In this document: positions 52,118 through 61,821 of the stretch, in pieces
Layout: every line of letters begins with the position of its first letter
How positions within the stretch are numbered: position 1 is the first letter of the stretch
Assembly (NCBI GenBank): GCA_965229635.1
Contig: OZ245894.1
Location: 6,200,001-6,264,000 of the forward strand
DNA length: 64,000 bases
Direction of reading: 5' to 3'
Source of the DNA: BQJU01 sp965229635
Lineage (GTDB): Bacteria; Bacteroidota; Bacteroidia; Chitinophagales; Saprospiraceae
Translations under genes and position numbers: made by a program
The notes under the pieces: generated by a model
Databases searched by the model: none
Told to the model about the DNA's origin: nothing
Seen by the model: only the letters and a program-made list of their open reading frames with translations

Positions 52118-53827
52118 TCAATTTTTGGGTGCCGCTGGTTCGGCTGTCTTTCTTTTGAACAATTTGGCAAATAATACCTGGTAACGGTCTGTATTCAACA
52201 TTTTGGAGTCATTCATGGCCTTGATCGTCAACATCAACCCAATGGGGAACAATACGATGCAGGGTATCCACGCAGACAGTGCCGCCGGAACAACAAAGGT
52301 TTCCGCAATCTTTCTACAGAAGATGGTCAGTACAATAAACAGCATAAAGAAGATAATGGACACCAGAATCGGATAACCAAAACCGCCCTTACGCACAATG
52401 GCCCCCATGGGTGCTCCGATAAAGACAAAGATGATACACACCATTGCCATACTGTATTTGGTATGCAATTCGTAGATGTGTTTTACCTTCGATTCCTTCA
52501 AACGATCCAGGGAGCGCACCGCCGATTCCGCCTGACTTTTAATGCTCCGGGCAAAGCTCTTCGCTTTTGCGTAAAGCTGCTTTTGCTCATAAATAGGAAA
52601 CGTTTGCACAATGCTCTCGAAACTTTCCAGACTATCGAGGCTGGCCTCCATTTGCTTGGTGATATCTTTTTTGGGTACGTTGCGTTTCTGGTACCGTTGC
52701 GGTGTGGTTTCCAGCCGGTTGGTATCACTCACCTCTACTACCCTTTCGGCCGGATTTTGAATGACCTTTTTACCGGTCTCCGGGTCAACCGGGGGTACGT
52801 TTATCTTTTGGGGCACTTCTACCTTAGCGGAATCTTCTACCGGTACCAACCTGACGGAATCTGCTGTTATGGGCAAGGGGTTCTCCTCCTCATCCTCAAA
52901 GTTCAGGAAAGTGCTGTCCATTGGCAGGATCACAAAATAGTTGGCCACATGATTGGAGATGGCCTTCTCTCGTTTTAATATTTTCAACCCCAAAGAGTCA
53001 ATTGCCTCCTTTAGTTGCCCGCTACTCAACATACTGCGGTGGGTTTCAAAAAGACGGGTATCGGTTCGGCTCAAGCTAAATTCACTGAGGTCAAACACCT
53101 TGGTCCAGTTTGAAAAAGTGGTACGAACGAATGGAAAAGATTTATCGGCTCGCTGTCCTACCGCCGGCCGGGTTTCCACGTACTGGCTACCATTTTTCAA
53201 ATTCATAATGAAGTAATGCCCATCTTCAGTGGAGTACATTTCTCCTTTTTCGGCAATGATTTCGGTCAATTGGCCGCGGCTGGCTTCCGAGTGGTCATAC
53301 ATGAGCACCCCACTAATGTTGCGCCCATTAGGTGCCTTTTTCTTGATGTGTATAGCATAGCCCTGAAAGTCATCGTTAAACACACCTGCGTCCAGCCTTA
53401 GGGCGGGCTTTTGGCGCTGAATATCGTACATCCTCGATCCAAACTGCAGATTGGCAACGGGAATGAGGTAGTTGGAACAAAAATAGGAGAAGACCGTAGA
53501 GAAAATGCCAAAAATAATCACCGGCCGCATCACCCTGATCAGTGATACACCAGCCGATTTAAAGCTGGACAACTCGTAATGCTCTGCCATATTACCCAAT
53601 ACCATTACTGACGAGATGAGAATGGCCAGAGGCAAGGCCATGGGAATCAGGCCGGCACATTTGTAAGAGATCAACTCAATGATAATGAACATGCCCAGTC
53701 CCTTACCCGCAATATCATCCACATACACCCACAGGAACTGCATGAGCAGCACGAAGGTCGCAATCATGAAGGTCATGATAAACGGCGGAATAAAATTGGC
53801 AATTAATAATCGATCGAGCTTCTTCAT
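52118..53827 (-). CDS. LptF/LptG-family lipopolysaccharide export permease
   Basis: Inner-membrane part of the Lpt LPS-transport machine. From ATG at 53827 there are 569 residues: three N-terminal helices (KKLDRLLIANFIPPFIMTFMI onward), a periplasmic beta-jelly-roll (about 120-270), a charged region that is longer than usual (about 315-420, rich in Pro, Lys and Glu), and three C-terminal helices. The longer frame to 53860 is rejected because a TATCTTTG promoter box (53865-53858) overlaps it. The PAP2 gene follows 9 bp later. Only one LptF/G gene is present in the window. Confidence 0.9.
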   Translation of the reverse strand: MKKLDRLLIANFIPPFIMTFMIATFVLLMQFLWVYVDDIAGKGLGMFIIIELISYKCAGLIPMALPLAILISSVMVLGNMAEHYELSSFKSAGVSLIRVMRPVIIFGIFSTVFSYFCSNYLIPVANLQFGSRMYDIQRQKPALRLDAGVFNDDFQGYAIHIKKKAPNGRNISGVLMYDHSEASRGQLTEIIAEKGEMYSTEDGHYFIMNLKNGSQYVETRPAVGQRADKSFPFVRTTFSNWTKVFDLSEFSLSRTDTRLFETHRSMLSSGQLKEAIDSLGLKILKREKAISNHVANYFVILPMDSTFLNFEDEEENPLPITADSVRLVPVEDSAKVEVPQKINVPPVDPETGKKVIQNPAERVVEVSDTNRLETTPQRYQKRNVPKKDITKQMEASLDSLESFESIVQTFPIYEQKQLYAKAKSFARSIKSQAESAVRSLDRLKESKVKHIYELHTKYSMAMVCIIFVFIGAPMGAIVRKGGFGYPILVSIIFFMLFIVLTIFCRKIAETFVVPAALSAWIPCIVLFPIGLMLTIKAMNDSKMLNTDRYQVLFAKLFKRKTAEPAAPKN

Positions 53828-53857
53828 GAATTCAGCTATAGCGGCATTCCAATGGGC

Positions 53858-53865
53858 CAAAGATA
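53858..53865 (-). promoter_or_regulatory. -7 promoter element of the LptF/LptG gene
   Basis: TATCTTTG on the minus strand, a full match to TAnnTTTG, 31 bp before ATG 53827. The -33 element is weak (a T-run near 53886-53892). It supports the downstream start codon. Confidence 0.45.
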
Positions 53866-54124
53866 GAATAATCTCCCCATTTAGTATAAAAAACGATACA
53901 CCTTAGCATTTTGTTGACACTTTTGTTAAGGATTGATTTTCAAACATTTGGAACCAGTAGCACAGAAAAATTTAGTCCGCTTTTTTCTACTATTGGTCGA
54001 GGGAATTCAGCTATTGATCGGGTTGTTTGCACTTTTTTTAAGATTCCTGTAACAAAACCCGGAGACAATCGTCTTCCCACTGAAACTGATTGACAAACCA
54101 CAATTGTAAAAGCCAACGGCAAGT

Positions 54125-54631
54125 ATGAATTACTTTCAAAAACACATATTGCCTTTCCAGAATAAGCTGTACCGCTTTGCCTTACGCATCGTAGGTACAC
54201 CGGAAGAAGCAGAAGATGTGGTACAGGAGGTTTTTCTAAAACTGTGGCGGCAACGGCAACAATGGCCCTCCATCAAAAACATGGAGGCCTGGAGCATGCG
54301 TCTCACCAAAAACTTGTCGATTGACCACCTACGGCGGGGCGGCAGAAGACAGGAAAGCCTGGAGGAAGCCATAATGACCCCTTCCTCTCACCCTACCCCG
54401 GATCAGGTCACGGAGTCAAACGATTGTATCAATCAGATCAGGAAATACATGGAGCAATTGCCGGAAAAGCAAAGGCTGGTGATCCACCTGCGAGACATTG
54501 AAGAGCTGTCTTACCAGGAGATCGGCGATGTACTGGAAATGCCCATGAGTCAGGTAAAAACCAATTTATTCCGGGGGCGTACGGCCTTGCGGGAAATGTT
54601 GGTCAAAACAGAATGGTATGAACAGGAATGA
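54125..54631 (+). CDS. ECF sigma factor
   Basis: A 168-residue sigma-70 family protein with region 2 (GTPEEAEDVVQEVFLKLWRQRQQWP, then MRLTKNLSIDHLRR) and region 4 (LPEKQRLVIHLRDIEELSYQEIGDVL). The C-terminal HTH ends MSQVKTNLFRGRTALREML. Its stop overlaps the next gene by 14 bp, and that gene encodes a probable membrane anti-sigma factor. The following two genes encode DUF4252 proteins, so all four are probably one stress- or envelope-responsive unit. Confidence 0.92.
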   Translation: MNYFQKHILPFQNKLYRFALRIVGTPEEAEDVVQEVFLKLWRQRQQWPSIKNMEAWSMRLTKNLSIDHLRRGGRRQESLEEAIMTPSSHPTPDQVTESNDCINQIRKYMEQLPEKQRLVIHLRDIEELSYQEIGDVLEMPMSQVKTNLFRGRTALREMLVKTEWYEQE

Positions 54632-55103
54632 AATGACCAAATTGCTGGAAAAGTACTTTCGGGGAGAAACGAGCCTCGCTGAAGAACGGCTGCTGAAAGA
54701 TTATTTCAATCAGCCGAATGTTCCTGAATCCTTGCGGGACTACCAACCACTTTTTCAATTCCTGCGAATGGAACAGGAACAAATGCCGACAAAAGAATTC
54801 ACGGTTAAAGATGTAGTGCCAGCACAAAGCAATAACACCATAATTTTTTTGAAAAAATGGATTCCAAGGGTAGCTGCAACCGTTTTAATGGTACTTTCTC
54901 TGTGGGCATTGCTGCCAACTCAGCAAGTGAAGCAAGAGGCCTCCACCGTCGACTGGTCAAAATACGAGCCGGAAACACCGGAAGAAGCCTTTCGCATCAC
55001 GCACGGGGCTTTGATGAAGACCTCACTGGGGCTGCAGAAAGGAGCTTCCCAGGCCGTACAAGAGGTGGCCAAAGTGAAGGAATTCTGGCAAATGTTTAAA
55101 TAA
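54618..55103 (+). CDS. Probable membrane-bound anti-sigma factor
   Basis: A 161-residue protein with an acidic N-terminal helix pair (MTKLLEKYFRGETSLAEERLLKDYF, about 6-30), one membrane helix (about 79-98, WIPRVAATVLMVLSLWALLP) and a periplasmic C-terminal tail. The layout matches short anti-sigma factors encoded next to ECF genes. The N-terminal EKYFRGETSLAEE segment is common in Bacteroidota proteins of this sort. It overlaps the sigma gene by 14 bp. An alternative start at 54633 would remove the five-residue lead and reduce the overlap to nothing. The assignment rests on layout and position. Confidence 0.72.
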   Translation: MNRNEMTKLLEKYFRGETSLAEERLLKDYFNQPNVPESLRDYQPLFQFLRMEQEQMPTKEFTVKDVVPAQSNNTIIFLKKWIPRVAATVLMVLSLWALLPTQQVKQEASTVDWSKYEPETPEEAFRITHGALMKTSLGLQKGASQAVQEVAKVKEFWQMFK

Positions 55104-55200
55104 TTCTTTGAAAATTAATCATCCGATTCACGATTACCGACCTCGTGCCGCGGAGCGAGGTTGTTGTAATCAACGAGTCCATTCTAAAATCAATACAATT

Positions 55201-55701
55201 ATGAAATTCTTAAAAATTGTTTTTGTGCTCGCCGCAATGAGTATCGGTACCGGCGCTATGGCTCAGGCCAATGCCATCGATAAATACTTCCAACAATACC
55301 TCGATGACGAGCGCTTTACCGTAGTATATATCAGCGCCCGGTTGTTTCAAATGTTTGACGACATGGAGATCAACGGGCTGAATGATGAGGAGTCAAAAGC
55401 CGTCACTGATATTGCCAAAGATTTACGTGGGCTACGCATTCTCACCACAGAAGAAAATGGCGCTCAGTTTTACAAGGAAGCGAAAGCAAAAATCAGTACA
55501 AAGGAATACGAACTCCTGATGACTGTACGCAGTAAGGGTGACCAAAACCTGGAATTTCTGATCAAGGAAGGAGCTGATGGGAAGATTGAAGAGTTACTCC
55601 TTCTGGGTGGAGGCGAAGACGAAGATTTCATCCTGATGAGTTTTGTTGGCAACCTGGACCTCAATAAAGTTTCCAAAATGGCCAATGGTATGAGCCAGTA
55701 A
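55201..55701 (+). CDS. DUF4252 protein, copy 1
   Basis: A 166-residue secreted protein with a signal peptide (about 1-22, cut after AMAQ) and the DUF4252 domain: IDKYFQQYLDDERFTVVYISARLFQMF, a central helix pair, KISTKEYELLMTVRSKGDQNLEFLIKE and the closing LLLGGGEDEDFILMSFVGNLDL. The upstream frame from 55108 runs through non-coding DNA before this ATG. The function of the family is unknown; it usually follows an ECF sigma gene. It is 97 bp behind the anti-sigma gene and 50 bp before a paralogue. Confidence 0.87.
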   Translation: MKFLKIVFVLAAMSIGTGAMAQANAIDKYFQQYLDDERFTVVYISARLFQMFDDMEINGLNDEESKAVTDIAKDLRGLRILTTEENGAQFYKEAKAKISTKEYELLMTVRSKGDQNLEFLIKEGADGKIEELLLLGGGEDEDFILMSFVGNLDLNKVSKMANGMSQ

Positions 55702-55751
55702 CCCCTCCCTTCCTGATTTAACTTCTTTCATCCACAACAACACCATTTATC

Positions 55752-56279
55752 ATGAAAAATATAATTGTAATCACCGCATTACTCCTGGTACTTCCATGTC
55801 TTAGCTACAGCCAGGACCCCAGCATTGTTGACTTCTACAAAAAATACGAACAGCTGGAAGACGTCACCAATATCACCCTTCAGGGCTGGATTTTGAAGAT
55901 GGCCACCCAATACACAGACGAAGAAGACGTCGATAAAATTCTAAATAAAATCACTAAACTTCGGGTACTGGTCATGGAAAATGGAAACCTGGTCAGTAGC
56001 CAGGAACGTCGTGATCTGGTACGTAGCGTGAAGCAAAATCGCTTTGAGGACCTGATGCAAATTCGGGATGAAGGCAACCTGATCGAATTCCTGATCCGGG
56101 AAGACAAGGATACCATCACCGATGTGCTGGTGCTGATCAGCGGAGATGAAGAGTTTGTGCTACTCAGCCTGGAAGGTTCCCTAAAATTCAGCGATCTCAA
56201 CGACTTCAACATCGACATCGAGGGCGGAAACCATTTCAAGAAAATTCCGGAAAACAAGAAGGATGTGCCCAGAGCATAA
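55752..56279 (+). CDS. DUF4252 protein, copy 2
   Basis: A 175-residue paralogue of the preceding gene, with a signal peptide (about 1-20, cut near SYSQ). Shared points are FYKKYEQLEDVTNITLQGWIL at the N-terminus and VLISGDEEFVLLSLEGSLKFSDL at the end. The middle is diverged, and the tail is short and charged (KKIPENKKDVPRA). It is the last gene of the sigma / anti-sigma / DUF4252 unit, followed by a strong terminator. Confidence 0.85.
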   Translation: MKNIIVITALLLVLPCLSYSQDPSIVDFYKKYEQLEDVTNITLQGWILKMATQYTDEEDVDKILNKITKLRVLVMENGNLVSSQERRDLVRSVKQNRFEDLMQIRDEGNLIEFLIREDKDTITDVLVLISGDEEFVLLSLEGSLKFSDLNDFNIDIEGGNHFKKIPENKKDVPRA

Positions 56280-56287
56280 ATCATAAC

Positions 56288-56327
56288 AAGGCCGGTAAAT
56301 CTAATTAAGACGATTTACCGGCCTTTT
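56288..56327. terminator. Bidirectional rho-independent terminator
   Basis: Perfect 14-bp stem (AAGGCCGGTAAATC / GATTTACCGGCCTT) with a 10-nt loop and a short T-run on the plus strand, between the DUF4252 gene and the convergent ABC binding-protein gene. Confidence 0.85.
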
Positions 56328-56341
56328 CATTTGAATTACAA

Positions 56342-57685
56342 TTACAGCGGCGGCGCCATGGCCAGTTCCATCTGCGCCTGGATGGTTTCTACCGCTTCGG
56401 CTGGCGTGAGCTGCCCCTTGAGCAGGGCATTAAAGTTCCAGGCGATATCCGGAGAAATCTCCATATAGTGAGCCGTCACCGGGCGCACCCGGGTATTGTC
56501 AAGGATATTTCTGGCCAGGGAGATTATCGGTACTTTTGTGATTAAATCCTTGTCGCGATACAGCTTGTGAATACTTGGCATGATACCGATATGGGCCGAC
56601 AAATACTTCTGCTGTTCCGGTGCGGTCAGGTACTGAATGAAGGTCCAGGCGGCATCTTTTTTTGCCTGATCGCTACGGGAATTGATCATCAGGTTCCAGC
56701 CGCCCAAACAGCTGTAAGAGGGATTGCCTTCTTTGCTGACCGGGAGGGAGGCGATACCAATCTGGTCCAGCTTGACCCTTGCATTATCCTTTAAAAAGCG
56801 GCCATATACCCCTGGCCACCCGCGCATAAAGACGGCATCGCCCCGTTCAAAGGCCTGAACAGCCTCCAGCTCCTTGTAGTCATATATATCCGCCGGACTA
56901 ATTCCCGATTGTACAATTTGAACGGCCTCATTCAAACCACGGATCACTTCCGGACTATTGACCGTGATGATGGTTGATTCAACATTTGGATCGGTAGATA
57001 CCCCGGCCGAAAGGTCCCCAATTAGAATTTCCCCTCCGGCATTCCAGATGTATTCGCAGGCATTGGCCACTCCACCTTCATAGTTGGCGCCCTGGAACAC
57101 GAAGCCGTATTTCACCTGGTTTTGCTGCATGATCTTCTTCGACATTTCTTTTAATTGCTGCCAGGTTTTCGGAGGATCGGCATAGCCATTTTGCATAAGC
57201 AGATCCTTGCGGTAATACAGAATCCCCGCATCGGTATACCAGGGTACCCCCCAGATTTTGAACTGGTGAATGGCAGAATTAAGCGAGGCTTCCAGGAAGT
57301 CATCAGTTTGGTAGGATTCATAAAACTTTTCGGAAATATCCTGTGCCCATTCCTGCTGGGCAAAGGCAGAGGTCCACACGACATCGGAGCCAATCACGTC
57401 CATTGTCGGTGTTTCTGTAGCAAAATCTTTCTCTATTTCGCGGTAAAACTCGTTTGATAAACGAGAGGTCTCTTTCCAGGCGACGTGGATTTCGCCCTGG
57501 TGTTGTTCGTTAAATTGGTCAATTAAGTGTTGGATTGCCCCGCTATCATCGGGGCCGAAGGCAAAAGTAATGTTAACCGGTTCTTTAGGCTGGCAGGCAA
57601 ACAGTAGTAACAAGAGCATCAATGACAAAAAGTACGTAATACTGGTAGGTAATTTGGTTCGGAAAAGGCTTTGATGCAGTTTCAT
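56342..57685 (-). CDS. Extracellular solute-binding lipoprotein, ABC sugar type (family 1)
   Basis: A 447-residue lipoprotein with lipobox LFACQ near residue 30. The mature part begins NITFAFGPDDSGAIQHLIDQF, and later SYSCLGGWNLMINSRSDQAKKDAAWTFIQYL is the typical family 1 binding-protein C-lobe. It resembles maltose/trehalose-type binding proteins. No permease or ATPase gene is beside it and its flanks are convergent or divergent genes, so it is an orphan here. It may use permeases encoded elsewhere, or act as a sensor or surface-binding protein. Confidence 0.87.
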   Translation of the reverse strand: MKLHQSLFRTKLPTSITYFLSLMLLLLLFACQPKEPVNITFAFGPDDSGAIQHLIDQFNEQHQGEIHVAWKETSRLSNEFYREIEKDFATETPTMDVIGSDVVWTSAFAQQEWAQDISEKFYESYQTDDFLEASLNSAIHQFKIWGVPWYTDAGILYYRKDLLMQNGYADPPKTWQQLKEMSKKIMQQNQVKYGFVFQGANYEGGVANACEYIWNAGGEILIGDLSAGVSTDPNVESTIITVNSPEVIRGLNEAVQIVQSGISPADIYDYKELEAVQAFERGDAVFMRGWPGVYGRFLKDNARVKLDQIGIASLPVSKEGNPSYSCLGGWNLMINSRSDQAKKDAAWTFIQYLTAPEQQKYLSAHIGIMPSIHKLYRDKDLITKVPIISLARNILDNTRVRPVTAHYMEISPDIAWNFNALLKGQLTPAEAVETIQAQMELAMAPPL

Positions 57686-57968
57686 ACTTAAGGGTATTTA
57701 GAGATGATTAATCAATTCGTATGAGTAAACTGAGGCGAGGAGCTAGTGCCTTGAAGTGTTGTTCTTAGTTAACTGCTGCTTGAATTTCACTTTTGAATAA
57801 AGTCAAAGGGCTCCTTAAATTTAACCAATTTTTCATTACGGTGCAAGGCTTTATCCTCTGATAAGTCTTTGATTCTCTGACGAGAAGATCATTTTTGAGC
57901 GTTTTTGATCCTGCAAAGGCTTTTGCCAAAAGTTTTTTATGTTTACAAAAAAGAAATCTACAACCATT

Positions 57969-60848
57969 ATGATCAGACTTTTTCTCTTCTTTTGCCTGTT
58001 GTTTTCGCTGTCGGCCGCTTCACAATCAGAACAACCACCTTTTACCGCCGCAAGCGATCGTATCAATAGCTTTGATCAGCGACAAGCGCTGGAAAAAAAT
58101 GCTATTGTAAAAGGGGTTGAATTCCGATCCATTGGCCCTAGTGTGTCGAGTGGTCGAGTCATCGATGTGGCGGTTTCTCCCACAGATCCCAGTCATTTTT
58201 ATGTAGCGTATGCCTCCGGTGGACTATGGAAAACCGAGAACAACGGTACCTCCTTTACACCTCTGTTTGACACAGAGATGGTGATGACTATCGGAGATAT
58301 TGCCGTTGATTGGTCCAACAACACCATTTGGCTGGGCAGCGGAGAGGTCAACTCCAGTCGGTCTTCTTATGCGGGAACGGGTGTTTTTAAAAGTACGGAT
58401 GGTGGAAAAACCTGGACCTACCTTGGATTGGGCGAAAGCCACCACATCGGTCGCATCATTTTACACCCGGATAATCCGCAGATAGCCTGGGTAGCGGTGT
58501 TGGGACACCTATACTCACCCAATGAAGAGCGCGGCATTTACAAAACCACCGATGGAGGAACCACCTGGAATAAAACCCTGTACGTCAATCCGAATGCCGG
58601 TGCGGTAGATCTGATCATTGATCCGGATGATGCCAATACGCTCTATGCTGCAACCTGGGAGCGTACCCGCCGAGCCTGGAATTTTGTAGAATCGGGAACG
58701 GGGAGTGGCATTTACAAAAGTACCGATGGCGGTGATTCCTGGAACTTGCTCACAACTGGTGAAGATGGCTTCCCAACCGGAGAAGGAGCAGGACGTATCG
58801 GTTTGGCTCTAGCCAAAAATGATGGCAAGAAGATCTTGTACGCGGCCATCGACAACTATTTCCGCCGTCCCAAGGAAGCCGAGGAGAAAGAGGTACTGAC
58901 GAAAGATGAGCTACGGCAAATGAGCAAGGACGCTTTTCTCAAGACCAAAGATTATTTGATTCAGGATTATCTGGAAAGTAATGGTTTTCCCGAAAAATAT
59001 TCCCTGAAAAAAGTACGGGAAATGATCGAAAAGGAAGAAATCACACCGCTGGCCCTGGTGGAATACGTAGAAGATGCCAATTCTCTTTTGTTTGACACAC
59101 CAGTGATTGGACTGGAAGTGTACCGATCGGATGATGAAGGAAAAACCTGGGCAAAAACCAATGAGGACTATCTCGATGGAGTGTATAATTCCTACGGCTA
59201 TTACTTCGGGCAAATCCGTGTAGCTCCCTACGACTCCGATAAGGTATATGTGATGGGCGTGCCCATTTTACGTTCGGACGATGGTGGCAAGACATTTAAA
59301 TCTATTAATGGTGATAACGTGCATGCGGATCATCACGCACTGTGGATCAACCCAAATCGCCCCGGTCATTTGATTTTGGGAAATGACGGAGGGATCAACA
59401 TCTCCTACGACGATGGGGAAAGCTGGCTCAAGGCCAATACACCCGCCGTCAACCAAATTTACTACCTGGCTACGGATATGGCCAAGCCCTACAATGTTTA
59501 TGTAGGATTGCAAGATAATGGCGTATGGATGGGCCCATCGACTTACGAGCCCAATACGAGCTGGCACAGCAGTGGCGACTACGCTTTCAAAAGCATCCTG
59601 GGTGGCGATGGGATGCAAATTGCCATCGATAACCGCGATAATAAAACGGTGTACACCGGTTTTCAATTTGGCAACTACTTTCGCATCAATACGGCTACCG
59701 GAGCAAGAAAATATATTACGCCCAAGCACGAGCTCGGCGAGCGCCCACTTCGCTGGAACTGGCAAACTCCGATCCAACTATCAACCTTCAACCAGGATAT
59801 CCTCTACATGGGGGCCAATCGCCTGTACCGGTCTTTTGACCAGGGAGAAACTTTCGAGCCCATCTCCCGCGACCTTACCACCGGCGGCAAACAGGGTGAC
59901 GTAGCTTTTTCCACCTTAACCACGATTCACGAATCACCATTGCGGTTTGGTTTGATCTATACCGGTTCTGACGATGGTTTGGTGCACATAACCAGAGATG
60001 GTGGCAACAATTGGCAGGATATTACAGAGGGTTTGCCCAAAGATATGTGGGTCAGCCGTGTTCAGGCCTCCGGTCATGCCGAAGGCCGGGTTTATATAGT
60101 ACTGAACGGCTATCGTTGGGATGACTTCACCCCGATGCTGTATCAATCCGATGATTACGGGTATACCTGGTTTCAATTGGGGCGTGACCTTCCTTTGGAG
60201 CCACTGAATGTGGTCAAAGAAGATCCGGAAAATGAAGACATTCTGTACATAGGCTCTGATCATGGTGTATACATTAGCTTTGACCGGGGCAAAACTTTCA
60301 TGCCTATGACCAACGGCATTCCATCGGTACCCGTGCACGATCTGGTGATCCATCCCCGTGAGAAAGAGCTGGTGGTGGGCACGCACGGCCGTTCAGTGTA
60401 CATTGCCGATGTGAAGAACGTACAACAACTGACCGAAGAAATTCTGAGTTCAGCCCTTCACCTCTTTCCGATCGATAAGCAGCGGTATAGTGGTCGCTGG
60501 GGAAGGGAAAGCTGGTTTGGAGATTACGAACCCGAGCTAAAAATTCCGGTTTATACACAAAATGGTGGATTGGTCAAGTGGCAAATTAAAACTGCTGAAG
60601 GCTTGGTGCTGCAACAGGGCGAAGCCAAACTTCGTAAAGGGCTTGATTTTTTCCTTTACGATCTTTCAATTGGCGAGAAAATTTTAACTGAGTATAATAA
60701 ATTTCTAAATAAGGACTTAAAAGAAGATAAAAAACCGATTAATGTAAAAGCGGCGGATTCCGGAAAACTGGATATTTACAAAGGAGAGTACCAGGTGGAG
60801 GTTAGCCTGGGTAAAGAAAAAGCAAGTGAAAAATTAGCAATTGAATAA
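57969..60848 (+). CDS. Secreted VPS10/sortilin-like BNR-propeller protein
   Basis: From ATG at 57969 there are 959 residues with a signal peptide (about 1-20). The body is two stacked beta-propellers of BNR/sortilin type, with repeated words such as YKTTDGGTTWNKTLYV, YKSTDGGDSWNL, YRSDDEGKTWAK and ILRSDDGGKTFKSI. This is the glycosyl hydrolase-like WD40/YVTN family that is common in Bacteroidota. No catalytic residues of xyloglucanases can be assigned by eye, and binding or scaffolding is as likely as hydrolysis. A charged insert lies near 310-370. No T9SS tail. The rhomboid gene follows by 16 bp. Confidence 0.85.
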   Translation: MIRLFLFFCLLFSLSAASQSEQPPFTAASDRINSFDQRQALEKNAIVKGVEFRSIGPSVSSGRVIDVAVSPTDPSHFYVAYASGGLWKTENNGTSFTPLFDTEMVMTIGDIAVDWSNNTIWLGSGEVNSSRSSYAGTGVFKSTDGGKTWTYLGLGESHHIGRIILHPDNPQIAWVAVLGHLYSPNEERGIYKTTDGGTTWNKTLYVNPNAGAVDLIIDPDDANTLYAATWERTRRAWNFVESGTGSGIYKSTDGGDSWNLLTTGEDGFPTGEGAGRIGLALAKNDGKKILYAAIDNYFRRPKEAEEKEVLTKDELRQMSKDAFLKTKDYLIQDYLESNGFPEKYSLKKVREMIEKEEITPLALVEYVEDANSLLFDTPVIGLEVYRSDDEGKTWAKTNEDYLDGVYNSYGYYFGQIRVAPYDSDKVYVMGVPILRSDDGGKTFKSINGDNVHADHHALWINPNRPGHLILGNDGGINISYDDGESWLKANTPAVNQIYYLATDMAKPYNVYVGLQDNGVWMGPSTYEPNTSWHSSGDYAFKSILGGDGMQIAIDNRDNKTVYTGFQFGNYFRINTATGARKYITPKHELGERPLRWNWQTPIQLSTFNQDILYMGANRLYRSFDQGETFEPISRDLTTGGKQGDVAFSTLTTIHESPLRFGLIYTGSDDGLVHITRDGGNNWQDITEGLPKDMWVSRVQASGHAEGRVYIVLNGYRWDDFTPMLYQSDDYGYTWFQLGRDLPLEPLNVVKEDPENEDILYIGSDHGVYISFDRGKTFMPMTNGIPSVPVHDLVIHPREKELVVGTHGRSVYIADVKNVQQLTEEILSSALHLFPIDKQRYSGRWGRESWFGDYEPELKIPVYTQNGGLVKWQIKTAEGLVLQQGEAKLRKGLDFFLYDLSIGEKILTEYNKFLNKDLKEDKKPINVKAADSGKLDIYKGEYQVEVSLGKEKASEKLAIE

Positions 60849-60864
60849 TTAACCCCTTTAACAA

Positions 60865-61704
60865 ATGGCTGAGGCAAGTATTATTGGAAGTGTGCTGGGA
60901 TTTTTAATCGCTATCTTTTCGTATAAGGGTTTTAAAGATCATCAGTTTTACGAGGATTATCTTTTTGATGTCGATCGAATCTTAATGGATGGGGAGTATA
61001 AGCGCATGTTGACCTCCGGTTTCTTACACGGAAGTTGGTGGCACCTCATTTTCAATCTGATTGCCCTGTTGTCCTTCAGTGGTGAAATTGAGCATCAGTT
61101 TGGCCCTTTGCGCTATAGCATCATCTACTTTGGCAGTCTCATTGGCGGAAGCCTCCTGGCCCTTTATATCCACCGCAATCACGGTGATTATCGGGCGGTT
61201 GGAGCCTCTGGTGCCATCAGTGGGTTGATTCTATCCTTTGTGGTGCTGGCCCCTGATAGTTCTATTTCGTTCATCTTTTTACCAATTGAGATCAAGAGTT
61301 GGGTATTTGCCCTCTTGTTTGTGGCTGTATCCATTTTTGGGATTAAGTTTCAGCGAGACAACATCGGTCACGAAGCCCATTTGGGCGGAGCAATCATCGG
61401 CGTATTGCTCACCATTGCCCTAAAGTTTTCCGTGTTGCAAGAACACCCGTGGGTCATTGTGGGAATATTGGGGCCATCACTTATCTTTTTGTTGCTGGTC
61501 ATCCGTAATCCCAATGTCTTATTGATTGACAATTACTGGGGCGAAACGGTGCAGAACATACAACTGGGAATCAAGAAAAAACCGGAGCGTATCAGCCCCG
61601 AAGAAGAATTGGACATGCTTTTGGAAAAAATTCGGAAAAATGGCTTAAACAGCCTCACCGATAAAGAAAGAAAGCGCCTGGATGAGCTTTCCAATGCAGA
61701 GTAA
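60865..61704 (+). CDS. Rhomboid-family intramembrane serine protease
   Basis: A 279-residue membrane protease. The catalytic dyad is S115 in VGASGAISG and H172 in GHEAHLGG, and the oxyanion-side residues H60 and N64 lie in HGSWWHLIFN. Six membrane helices span about 1-210, and a soluble tail (about 225-279) is rich in Glu and Lys. Substrates cannot be predicted. It follows the sortilin-like gene by 16 bp and is probably co-transcribed with it. Confidence 0.93.
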   Translation: MAEASIIGSVLGFLIAIFSYKGFKDHQFYEDYLFDVDRILMDGEYKRMLTSGFLHGSWWHLIFNLIALLSFSGEIEHQFGPLRYSIIYFGSLIGGSLLALYIHRNHGDYRAVGASGAISGLILSFVVLAPDSSISFIFLPIEIKSWVFALLFVAVSIFGIKFQRDNIGHEAHLGGAIIGVLLTIALKFSVLQEHPWVIVGILGPSLIFLLLVIRNPNVLLIDNYWGETVQNIQLGIKKKPERISPEEELDMLLEKIRKNGLNSLTDKERKRLDELSNAE

Positions 61705-61747
61705 TTTATTGAAGTTGTCTTATGTAAAAAAACAAGGGTGCCTCTGG

Positions 61748-61799
61748 AGGAGTTTTTAAAGTAAAAAATTTTCAAAACTCCTTTGTTCAGGTATCTTTG
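61748..61799 (+). promoter_or_regulatory. Hairpin and -7 promoter element before the TerB-like gene
   Basis: A 9-bp inverted repeat AGGAGTTTT / AAAACTCCT (61748-61756, 61774-61782) could end the rhomboid transcript. Right after it, TATCTTTG at 61792-61799 is a full -7 match, 22 bp before ATG 61822. The -33 TTTG is not clear. Confidence 0.45.
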
Positions 61800-61821
61800 C
61801 GCGAAAGTAAAAATTACTGAT

